Shown here piece after piece: positions 49,822-59,100 of a DNA stretch of 64,000 nucleotides (positions are counted from its first letter, which is position 1; each line of letters starts with the position of its first letter). The notes below the pieces were generated by a model. It did no database searches. It had not been told where the DNA came from and was given only the letters and a program-made list of their open reading frames with translations. The position numbers were made by a program, and so were the translations under genes. Origin of the DNA: a bacterium D16-50 (GTDB lineage: Bacteria; Bacillota; Clostridia; Lachnospirales; Lachnospiraceae). The stretch covers positions 185,722 through 249,721 of the forward strand of contig RAZA01000005.1 in assembly GCA_003612485.1 (NCBI GenBank), given 5' to 3'.

Positions 49822-50799
49822 TCAACGGGCATCCCCCCTTTCACGGCTCGGTTTCTGCCTTGCAATCCCCAGATAGGACATTAAAAAATCGTTGACATCC
49901 TTGCCGACTGGCGGCGGTGCGTCAACGATTTGATAGTCTTTCTGCAATAATTCTTTTAAGGCGGCGGTACATAAACGCCCTGCCTTGTCGTTATCCAGAT
50001 GCAGATAGATGGTCTTTATCTGGGGATGGGCGTTGAGAAATGTGGTGAGTGCGATGGGGATTCTGCTCTCCGCAAGCTCCCTTTTGGGCTGGTACACGCC
50101 CGACAGAGAGAGCAGGTTTGCCGCCTTATAGTCCTTTCCCTCGCATTTGAGGTAAGTCGCGTAGGACAGCACATCAATGGCGGCTTCAAATAAATGGACG
50201 GTATTGGTCGGCTCCCTTGCCAGAAGCCGGAACGAATACCGTTTGTCGCTGCCCGATGCGTCACGCTTGAAGCTCCCCATCGTGCCACGGCAGGCGGCGT
50301 ATTTGGGCGTACCGCTTTCATCCTTTCCGATAAAAACGGCGTTGTGGTAGTCGGCACTCTCGTAGATTGTGCCGTCTGCGATGCAGTCCTGCACGATGGC
50401 GTAGTCGATGCCACGCCCGAAAAGGTACTGTAAAACCCTGTCGCTGTCCTTGTTTTCTGGTGGCAGGAGCAGCACTTTCGGCTCGTCCTTTTTCACGGAA
50501 GGGGGCGGCGGTTTCCAGTCGCCCATGTCCCCCGTGAGGGTCTGCACGGCTTCCACGAAGCTGAATTCCCGCACTTTCATCAGATAGTCGAGGGCGGAGA
50601 AACCGCCGAAGCCCCTTGACCACCAGTACCATTTGCCGTTGGAAATCTTCAAGCTGTCGTGTTCCCTTGTGCAGTAGACGTTGCCTGCTACACGCTTTAG
50701 GTTGCCAGGCTCGTACCGTTGCAGGTAGGAGAGCAGGTCGATTTGCCGTGCTTGCTCAATCACGGCGGGGTCAAACTGCACATAGCGGTTACTTCCCAT
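49822..50799 (-). CDS. DUF3991/TOPRIM primase-like protein
   Basis: A 325-residue protein. The N-terminus (VIEQARQIDLLSYLQRYEPG, EHDSLKISNGKWYWWSRGFG) is the zinc-finger-like/DUF3991 part of DnaG-related ICE proteins. The TOPRIM domain includes the conserved acidic LFEAAIDVLSY near 206 and the DxD-type IYLHLDNDKAGR near 266. Probably primes or handles the transferred strand. AAATCACCTCC upstream gives GGAGG on the minus strand. Upstream lies the inserted AT-rich cargo. Confidence 0.88.
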   Translation of the reverse strand: MGSNRYVQFDPAVIEQARQIDLLSYLQRYEPGNLKRVAGNVYCTREHDSLKISNGKWYWWSRGFGGFSALDYLMKVREFSFVEAVQTLTGDMGDWKPPPPSVKKDEPKVLLLPPENKDSDRVLQYLFGRGIDYAIVQDCIADGTIYESADYHNAVFIGKDESGTPKYAACRGTMGSFKRDASGSDKRYSFRLLAREPTNTVHLFEAAIDVLSYATYLKCEGKDYKAANLLSLSGVYQPKRELAESRIPIALTTFLNAHPQIKTIYLHLDNDKAGRLCTAALKELLQKDYQIVDAPPPVGKDVNDFLMSYLGIARQKPSRERGDAR

Positions 50800-50827
50800 T
50801 CAATAAAATCACCTCCAGAAACAGATT

Positions 50828-50866
50828 TAGCCGAGTGGCTTCCAGTGGGCGAAAACCTCTCGGCTA
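50828..50866. repeat. inverted repeat upstream of the TOPRIM gene
   Basis: TAGCCGAG (50828-50835) and CTCGGCTA (50859-50866) are perfect 8-base arms with a 23-base loop. The right arm overlaps the left copy of the 14-base direct repeat that flanks the AT-rich insert, so this stem-loop may be the insertion target. Confidence 0.65.
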
Positions 50867-50873
50867 TGTAAAA
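50860..50873. repeat. left 14-base direct repeat flanking the AT-rich cargo
   Basis: TCGGCTATGTAAAA, identical to 52655-52668. Beyond the repeats, the sequence on each side is GC-rich ICE backbone, while the sequence between is AT-rich. Confidence 0.75.
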
Positions 50874-50881
50874 TAAATTGT

Positions 50882-52276
50882 CTATGTAAATATCCTATCT
50901 ATATCAAAGCCAAAGTTCATATTCCTAAATACTTCTTCCATAACTTGATAGAACTCAATTATATAGTTTTTCAAATCAACGTAATATAATCTAATGGGTT
51001 TTAATTTATCAAATCCTAATTCTCTGTCAACTAGATAACGCGAAAAAGAGTCATCTGTTCCCTCATTATAATAAATAAAGGACGATAAATTTAATAAAAA
51101 TTCATATACATCATCTTCTAAATATTCTTTTATTAGAAATAACAGCTTTGGCAATTTGTGCGTTTTAAGAGGTTGAGCATAATCGCTCAATTCTTTTTTT
51201 GTATTGATTCTTTGCTTTTTCAAATCTTCATTTACAAAAATCAACTTAAATGCAAGCTCTATACTCTGTCTAAAATTCATAAATAGAGGAAAATACAATC
51301 CATATTTGATTGTATTTATTTCTGCAAGTTCTGGCTTATTATCTTTTGTAGGTGCTTCTTTTCCATATATCCAATGGGCTACTTTTAAAGAATTTTCAAA
51401 TCTTCTTTCTTCCATAACCTCAATCTCTGGCATAAATGCTTCCAATAAGGTTTCTGTACTTTGTTTATAATTTCGGTATTGAAAATAAAATGGCATAGCG
51501 GAGTTGAATTTAAAACCATCATATAAATCCATATTTACATTCATACCTGCCATATTAATAGGATATTTGTTTTGTATATTTTCATTTCTATTGTATAGTA
51601 AATCACTATTGTTAAGCAATTTCTCTCTGTTTATTTCTATATAGTCGGCAAGGTCTTTAAATTTTTCTATATTTTGTATATCTTCAAGAAGTTTCTCCCT
51701 ATTTGGATTTTTGATTGATACTTTCTTTATAACTGATTTTTTAAGCTCTTGAAATTCCTCATTGCTATAATCTTCATAATACTTCTTTTTGTATCGAAAT
51801 ATATTCTCTAAAAGCTTAATCCTAAACCCTTGTATGGCAAATGTTTCTAAATACAATTTACTGGTACTATACCCAACTTCTTGAATGAAGTTAAGAAAAG
51901 TATTTTTCTTTGTTGTGACATCTCGAAAATCAAAGTTCATTTTGAATTTTTTCTGTTCAATGACCTTTCCACTAATACATCCGCTACGGCTATTCTGATA
52001 ATAGAAATTATCATCTATCAACTCCACCAGATACACAAAATTACTCATCCCTTTAAGTCCCCAAAAGGTATCTTTACTTCCAACTCCAAGTATGCAATAA
52101 TCTTTATCACCTTTAAGACCATTATCATCAGAATATACGATAAATTTAATGTCCTCAACGTGTTTGGCTGATGAAACCAATGCTGCATTATACAGAGAAA
52201 TATCGGTTTTTACTTCACTTCCTTTATACTGTCTATAAATTCCTTCGTATTGTTTTTCACTTATAAGAATATTCAA
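50882..52276 (-). CDS. unrecognised 464-residue cargo protein, possibly HEPN-like C-terminus
   Basis: I do not recognise the family. TTG 52276 is chosen for AAAGGAGAG seven bases upstream; ATG 52312 would add 12 residues. Codon use is strongly AT-rich, unlike the GC-rich neighbours. The N-terminal 250 residues are Lys/Asn/Phe-rich. The C-terminal part (about 320-450) has a helical pattern with RQSIELAFKLIF, LKTHKLPKLLFLIKEY and GTDDSFSRYLVD, which recalls HEPN-type domains (R..lE...K, tHdL..L, D..fRY). No R-x4-H catalytic motif was found. It is alone in an insert flanked by direct repeats, suggesting a defence or similar cargo gene. Confidence 0.7.
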   Translation of the reverse strand: MNILISEKQYEGIYRQYKGSEVKTDISLYNAALVSSAKHVEDIKFIVYSDDNGLKGDKDYCILGVGSKDTFWGLKGMSNFVYLVELIDDNFYYQNSRSGCISGKVIEQKKFKMNFDFRDVTTKKNTFLNFIQEVGYSTSKLYLETFAIQGFRIKLLENIFRYKKKYYEDYSNEEFQELKKSVIKKVSIKNPNREKLLEDIQNIEKFKDLADYIEINREKLLNNSDLLYNRNENIQNKYPINMAGMNVNMDLYDGFKFNSAMPFYFQYRNYKQSTETLLEAFMPEIEVMEERRFENSLKVAHWIYGKEAPTKDNKPELAEINTIKYGLYFPLFMNFRQSIELAFKLIFVNEDLKKQRINTKKELSDYAQPLKTHKLPKLLFLIKEYLEDDVYEFLLNLSSFIYYNEGTDDSFSRYLVDRELGFDKLKPIRLYYVDLKNYIIEFYQVMEEVFRNMNFGFDIDRIFT

Positions 52277-52390
52277 AATAAATCTCTCCTTTATTTGCAT
52301 TTTTAAAAACATCTACCAATCTGCCTAAATACACCATGTGATAAAATTATTTTCCACTTGATAACAACAGAAAATCAATAATAAACTAAT

Positions 52391-52424
52391 ATGTAAAAGA
52401 CAGCATTAGCTCCACGCCAACGTC
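52391..52424. repeat. diverged copy of the flanking 34-base sequence
   Basis: Starts ATGTAAAAGACAGCATTAGC and ends TCCACGCCAACGTC. It matches 52661-52694 at 31 of 34 positions in the same orientation, 270 bases away. It sits in AT-rich DNA, so it is a moved or duplicated piece of the GC-rich backbone. Confidence 0.85.
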
Positions 52425-52434
52425 TAGAAAATTT

Positions 52435-52446
52435 TCATCTAATCAT
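52435..52446 (-). other. perfect ribosome site before a three-codon ORF
   Basis: On the minus strand AGGAGG (52456-52461) is followed after nine bases by ATG ATT AGA TGA. It is either the surviving start of a gene cut at the repeat junction or a leader mini-ORF upstream of the cargo gene. Confidence 0.5.
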
Positions 52447-52481
52447 TTTATTGAACCTCCTCTAAAATAATCAATAAAAAA

Positions 52482-52550
52482 ACACATTCTAACACTTATC
52501 AATAAATGCGCATATTTTTGTGCTTTATCTTTAGTGTTTTTAGAATGTGT
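52482..52550. repeat. long AT-rich inverted repeat
   Basis: ACACATTCTAA (52482-52492) and TTAGAATGTGT (52540-52550) are perfect 11-base arms, with imperfect pairing continuing inward (AACACTTATC region against TTTAGTGTT). It could be a bidirectional terminator, a leader structure of the cargo gene, or an end of a decayed mobile unit. Confidence 0.7.
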
Positions 52551-52570
52551 GTTCTCTGGTACTTTTATCC

Positions 52571-52599
52571 AGATTAAACCTTTTGCAGAAGCTTGTCAA
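52571..52599 (-). promoter_or_regulatory. possible promoter for the AT-rich cargo gene
   Basis: On the minus strand TTGACA (52594-52599) and TAATCT (52571-52576) are 17 bases apart. The leader to the cargo gene would be about 290 bases and would include the inverted repeat and the three-codon ORF. Confidence 0.35.
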
Positions 52600-52654
52600 T
52601 ACTTTTTTATGATTATCAATGAAAAAAATCGGGTTATAGGGTTTCTTGTCTGTT

Positions 52655-52668
52655 TCGGCTATGTAAAA
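52655..52668. repeat. right 14-base direct repeat flanking the AT-rich cargo
   Basis: TCGGCTATGTAAAA, identical to 50860-50873. It continues rightward into the 34-base sequence (52661-52694) that has a second copy inside the insert. Confidence 0.75.
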
Positions 52669-52694
52669 GACGGCATCAGCTCCACGCCAACGCC
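52661..52694. repeat. backbone copy of the 34-base repeat
   Basis: Starts ATGTAAAAGACGGCATCAGC and ends TCCACGCCAACGCC, just downstream of the 109-residue ICE gene on its strand. It is the GC-richer and presumably original copy of the sequence at 52391-52424. Confidence 0.85.
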
Positions 52695-52716
52695 GTCCTT
52701 TCTTCGGTTCAGTCCG

Positions 52717-53046
52717 TCATAAAATTCCTGCTTTTTTGAGATACCCTACGCTGTCATAGCAGCCACGGAAGTATACCGCCTGCATCTCCATGTCCGTGAG
52801 CTGGTTCTTCAGCTCCATCACTTCGATGAGAGCCGCACATTCTTTCTCGGTCAGCTCGCTTTCCGTCTCGCTGTCGAACACGCCTAAGACCTTGGGATAC
52901 TTCTCATAGATTCCCTCAATCTTGTCTTGCAGGGCTTGGTATTCCTTATCTTCCTTTGACAGCTTAGCGGTGACAGAGCTTAGATATTCGTTGAAGATGC
53001 TGCCGTGGACGTCTACAAAAGTCTCAAATCTGAACGCATCAGACAT
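52717..53046 (-). CDS. ICE conserved hypothetical protein, 109 residues
   Basis: MSDAFRFETFVDVHGSIFNE, then a helical charged middle (KLSKEDKEYQALQDKIEGIY) and LKNQLTDMEMQAVYFRGCYD. ATG 53046 follows GGAGGTGAGGAAA. It lies between the giant helicase gene and the cargo insert. No family recognised; similar proteins of this size accompany the large helicase in CTn elements, from memory. After its TGA the frame stays open for 57 more codons. Confidence 0.65.
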   Translation of the reverse strand: MSDAFRFETFVDVHGSIFNEYLSSVTAKLSKEDKEYQALQDKIEGIYEKYPKVLGVFDSETESELTEKECAALIEVMELKNQLTDMEMQAVYFRGCYDSVGYLKKAGIL

Positions 53047-53125
53047 TTTCCTCACCTCCGATTTTTCTTATCGTCACCTATTATACTGCCCAGAATCCTG
53101 CAATACAAATGTGCAAATGGCAAAT

Positions 53126-56100
53126 TTACCGTTCACGGCTCGGCGTTTTCTTTTCGGGCGGTTCGTTTTCCTGCTCCGGCTCGGTATCCATGACGGGGGT
53201 ATCTTTCTCGTCCAGATTCAGCTCGATGTTAAGGAGATTGAGCCTGTCTGTCTTTTCTTTCAGTTCTTCCTCGTAGGCAAAGGGCTTCTGCACCTCGGTC
53301 TTTGCGTTGGCAAGCTGCTCCAAGGTTTCCGTCTTTCGGGTCTTTGCGGCTTCCAGTCTGGCGGGGAGCTTCCCAAGCTCGTTCTCGATTCGGGTGAGAT
53401 TCCCAAGGGCATCGGAGCCTAACTCCACCTTGTATTTTCCCGTGCCGCACAAGTTTAGGCAGTAGTGGGTGTAGAAGCTGTCGTACCAGACCTCCATCTG
53501 GAAGCCCCGATAGCTGCCGATTGGTACGGGCTGTGGGGAAGTGTTCTCCTTGCAGGCGGCAAGGAGCATCTCGCCTGCGTCCGCTTTTTCTGCGTAGGTC
53601 TTGCCGCATAGGGTCATGGGGCAGAACTTGTCCTCGCCCTGCGGCTTGTGCTGCCCGGCAAGGACGGCATCGCTCCCGTAGCTGATTATGCGTTCCTCAA
53701 GCTCCTTTATCTCCCTCGGAAAGTGTTTCAGTATCCTGTCCTCAAGGTCGTAATGTTCGGAGAGGTAGCTCTGCTTTAGGGTGCGGAGCTTGGAGACCTG
53801 TATATCCAAGTCCATCTTTTCCTTGAAACGCTCATCGCCCGTGGCAAGCATCTTCACCTCCGCAAAGGAGAGAGCCACCTCGTCCACATCCTCGGCAGAG
53901 CGCACGGGGCTTTTGCTCGTCATTATCTGGGAGATGAATTTCTGCTTGGATTCCACAAGCTGATAGAGGTAGGCATCAAAGGTCTGCTCCGTCACATAGC
54001 GGTAGACTTCCACCGCTGGGAACATGTTGCCCTGCCTTTCAACCCTCCCCTGGCGCTGTTCCAAGTCCGAGGGTCGCCAAGGGCAGTCGAGATTGTGAAT
54101 CGCCACAAGCCTGTCCTGCACGTTTGTCCCTGCGCCCATCTTCTGGGTGGAGCCTAAGAGGACACGCACCTCGCCGCTCCGCACCTTGCCGAACAGCTCT
54201 TTTTTCTGTACATCGGTAGCCGCTTCGTGGATGAATCGCACCTGCCCGGCGGGGATGCCACGGGCAATCAGCTTCTCTCGGATGTCATCGTAGACATTGA
54301 AAGTGCCGTCATTTTTCGGTGTACTGAGGTCGCAGAACAAGAGCTGCGTCGCCTTGGTGTCGGCGTGTCCCTCCCAGATGCGGTACACATTATCCACGCA
54401 GGCGTTGACCTTACTGTCGGGGTCGTCTGGCAGCATGGGGTCTATCATCCTCTGGTCGAGTGCCAGCTTGCGCCCGTCATTGGTGATTTTCAGCATGTTG
54501 TCGATGTTCGGCTCGACTTGCCTTGCCCTTACTTTCTCGGCTCGCTTGGCAAGCCCCGCCACCATTTCCGTCTGTATCCCGCTGGGCTTGGTCTTGATGT
54601 TGTGGTAGTTGACCTTGGGGACGGGGAGTTTCAGCATATCGGCGGTCTGGATGTCCGCAACTTCACGGAACATCTGCATCAGCTCTGGGAGATTGTAGAA
54701 CTTCGCAAACCTCGTCTTGGCTCGGTAGTTCGTTCCCTCTGGGGCAAGCTCCAGAGCCGTGACGGTTTCGCCAAAGGTGGAAGCCCATGCGTCAAAATGC
54801 TGCAAGCCGTTCCTCGCAAGGGTGTCATACTGCAAGTACCTCTGGACGGAGTACATCTCCACCATTGAGTTTGAGATGGGCGTCCCCGTGGCGAAAACCG
54901 TGCCACGGTTGCCCGTGATTTCGTCCAGATAGCGGCATTTCATAAAGAGGTCGGAGCTTTTCTGGGCTTCGGTCTGGGCGATGCCGCCCACGTTCCGCAT
55001 CTTGGTGTAGAGGTACAGGTTCTTGTAAAAATGGCTCTCATCTATAAAGAGCCTGTCTACGCCTAACTGCTCAAAGTCTATCACCGTATCCTTTCTTTTT
55101 GTGTCGTTGAGTTTTTTCAGCTTGGCTTCGATAGCCTTTCTGGTTTTCATGAGCTGCTTTACCGTGAACTGCTCGCCGTGGGACTTCTGTATCTCGTCAA
55201 TGCCCATCTCTATATCGTCAAGCTGCTGTTGGAGCTGCTCTCTCTGGCGTTCCTCGCTCATCTGGATTTTCTCGAACTGTGAATGCCCGATAATCACGGC
55301 ATCATAATCCCCCGTGGCAATCCTGCCGCAGAACTTCTTGCGGTTGGCGGTCTCAAAATCCTGCTTGGTGGTGACGAGGATGTTGGCACTTGGATAGAGC
55401 CGTAAATACTCGGAAGCCCACTGCCCGACAAGGTGGTTGGGGACAACAAACATGGATTTCTGGCACAAGCCTAACCGCTTGCTTTCCTGTGCGGCGGCTA
55501 CCATCTCAAAGGTCTTGCCTGCCCCTACCTTGTGGGCAAGGAGCGTGTTGCCGCCGTAGAGGATGTGGGCGATGGCATTGACTTGGTGGGGGCGCAGCTT
55601 GATTTCCGGGCTGATGCCCCCAAAGGTGATGTGCCGCCCGTCATATTCACGGGGGCGCACGGAGTTAAAGGTATCGTTGTAGTAGCGGACAAGGCGGTTC
55701 CTGCGTTCCGGGTCTTTCCATATCCAGTCCCCAAACGCCTGCTTGATGACTTCCTGCTTTGCCTGCGCCGCCGTGGTCTCCTTGGCGTTGAACACTGCCT
55801 TTTTGTTGCCGTGTTCATCGTGAACATAGTCGAAAATGCGGGTGTCCTTTAGGTTTAGGGTGTCCTCGATGATGCGGTAGGCACTTGCCCTTTTCGTGCC
55901 GTAGGTGCTGTCCGCCTTGACATTCCCGAAGTCGGAAGTCTTGTTCTCGATAAACCAGTCGCCGTTGTAGGGGGTGTAGCATACCTTTAACCTGCCTGCG
56001 GCATGGCTTGACGGGGTCAACAGCTCCATCACGAACTGCTGTATATCCGATTCTGGTATCCATGTGGTGCCTAAGCGGACAGCGATTTCGGCGGCACTTA

Positions 56101-59100
56101 AGTCCTTGGGGATGACCTGCCTTAATGCTTCCACGTTGAGGGAGAGGGCAGGGTCGGACTTCGCAGCTATCTCCGCAGCTTTCAATTTCTCCCTCACGTT
56201 TCCAGAGAGGTATTCGTCTGCGGCGGCGTACCGTGCAGGCTCCGTATTCGGCACACGGAAGATTACGCCCTGCAATTCCGTGACGATTTCCTCCTGCGTC
56301 CTGCCCGTGAGCTGTGCCATATAGCCAAGGTCAACACGGGCTTTCTCCCCGATGGAGAGTGCCAGTGCTTCGCTTGCGGTCTCCACGGACGTGACCTCCC
56401 GGTGGGGCTTTATCGTCCGCTTGGTGAACATATCCGCCTTGCGCTTGAATTTCCCCTCATCGTCAAGCACTTCAAGGGAGCATAAAAGGAAGTAGCTTTC
56501 ATCGGCGGCAAAGGCAAGGTAGTTCCCACGGCTGTTGATAAGACCGTATTTCTGGGTAAAGGCATCGTACAGACGGTTAAGGTTCTCCTGCTCGGTCTTT
56601 ATCATTTCTTCGGGATAGTCGTTGGTCTGGTACTCGATAAGGCTGCGTACACTGTCCCGTATGCCAAGCAAGCCCTTGATGCGGTTCTCCGCCGTCATGG
56701 ATGCGCTGGCGGGGGTCATGCGGTCATTCTCCCGAAAATAAATCTTTCCGTCCACAAGGGCATAGGAGAAGTTCCGCACGTTGGGGTCGGCGGGGATGGA
56801 CTTGTCCTGCTCATCGGAAATCTGGTCGATTTCACTTTCATACTCTGGGATTTCGCCGCTTATCCGTTGCATAGCTTCATGCAGAAGCCCGGAGAGGGGT
56901 CTTTCCTTGTCCGCTTTGCAGGCGGCGTCCATGCCGAAGCGTGTGCTTTCCATCTGCATCGTGCCAAGCACCATCTCTGGGTGCTGCACAAAGTAGTTGT
57001 TCATGGTGATGCCGTTTTCGTTGGTGTCAAGGTATATCCAGTCTGGCTCGATGTCGATGATGCGGTCACGTTTTTGCAGGATGAGGATGTCGCTTGTGAC
57101 CTCCGTGCCTGCGTTGGCTCGGAACGTGTTGTCTGGCAGACGGATTGCGCCTAAAAGCTCGGCTCTCTGGGCGATAAATTTGCGCACCTCTGGGCTTGCC
57201 TTGTCCATCGTCCCCTTGGAAGTGATGAACATCACCACGCCGCCCGTGCGTACCTTATCCAGAGCCTTAGCGAAGAAATAGTCGTGGATTAGGAACTTCT
57301 GGGCGTTGTAGCGGCTGTCGTCCACCTTGAACTCCCCGAACGGCACGTTACCCAGCACCACGTCAAAGTGGCTGTCTGGGAGCTTGGTGTCCTCAAAGCC
57401 CTCGATGGCGATGCTCGCCCTCTGGTAGAGCTGTCTTGCTATCTTTCCAGAGAGAGGGTCAATCTCCACGCCGTAGAGCCGGCTGTCCGCCATGCTGTCG
57501 GGAAGCAAGCCTAAGAAGTTGCCCACGCCGCAGGACGGCTCCAAGATGTTGCCTTTGGAGAAGCCAAGGCGGTCAAGGGCTTCGTACATTGCCTTAATGA
57601 CAACGGGTGGGGTATAGAACGCCGTCAAGGTGGATTCCATCGCTGCACGGTATTCCTCATCTGAGAGGACGGATTTCAATTCCTTGTACTCATTCGCCCA
57701 TGCCGCATTATTGCTGTCAAACGCCATAGACAGACCGCCCCATCCCACATACTTGGCAAGGGTTTCCTGTTCTTCGGGCGTGGCAAGGCGGCTCTCAATC
57801 TCCAGTTCGTGCAGGAGATTGACCGCCGCCATGTTGTTTCGGAATTTCTCTTTGGGCGAAAAGCCTGCGTTCGCCCTCGCCGCATCAACGGCAATGGCAT
57901 CGTCCGTGATGCGGTAGTTGCGGCGTTCAGCGGAAAGGGCAGAGGCTTTCGCCGTGGTCGGGGCGGGGGCTTCGGTATTTCCTTTTTCGGGTGGTAATTC
58001 TTTCTGCTCCTGCTCCAAGAGCCTGCGGACATAGGCGATTTTTTCCACTCGGTTTATGGGGAAACCTACATTGTTCTGGAACGTGATGTCACGCAGGGAG
58101 ACGTCGCCACTGATTTCACCGATTCTCTCAATGAGATAGCGGCGGTTGTCGATGGCGATTTCCGTTCCTATAAGGTCTGAATTGTCCTGCTTTGCAGGCT
58201 CGGACGGGGCAGGGATTACGCCCTGCTTTGCAGGCTCGAACGGAGCATGGATTACACCCTGCTTAACACGCTCCGCATAGAGCCATTCCTCGGCTTCCTT
58301 GTCGGATACGGCTTTCCGCACTTCCAGAAGCCCTGCCGCAGCCGTTTCCTCGGTGGGGTAGGTCGGCACCCTGCCGTCCGTGTCCGCATAATATTCCTCT
58401 CGGATGTTGTCCCAGATGGCAAAGGCATCTTCGGGGTCTGGGAACGCATCGGAAGTCATAATAACCTCAAAGCGTTCCTCTGGCGGCTCGGTCTCGTATT
58501 GTGCCGCAATCCTCTCCGCAAAGGCAAGCATTTCATCGACAGCGGATTCTGCCTCGGCGGGAGCTTGTTCGGTGGGAGTTTCTTCAACGGGGATTTCTTC
58601 AGCGGCTTTTGTTTCTTCGGGCTGTGCCTTGTCCTCCGCTTTCTTGTTCCAGTCGGCTTCGGTAGCCATTATCTCCGTTAGGAGCTTTTCGTCCTCTGGG
58701 GTCAGCTCCGTATTCTGCATGAGGAACGGGAGCAGCGTGTCATGCCCGAAGCGCAGGTTTTCTATCTTTTCACGGTAGTAATCCTCACCCTGCCGTTTCC
58801 ACTCTGGGATAAAGGGGCAGTTCGGGGAGAGGGAATAATCGTAAAAGTTCTTGATGTGGGCAATCAAGTCGCCCTCGCCGTCCCCGATGTCAAACCGTCC
58901 CTCGTAGTTAAATTCTTCACCGCCGATGACCGCATGGAGAGCAAAGTCGGTCTTTTTATACCATCCCACGCCCTTGCTCTTATCCAGTCTTTCACGGTGC
59001 TGCTTTTCGTCCAGAACGCCAAGGAGCTTGTTCCCAAGGGCAAAGCTGGGAGCGGTATAGCGGTCATTTAACTGCCTGTCGTAAAAGGCGGGATGCTCGG

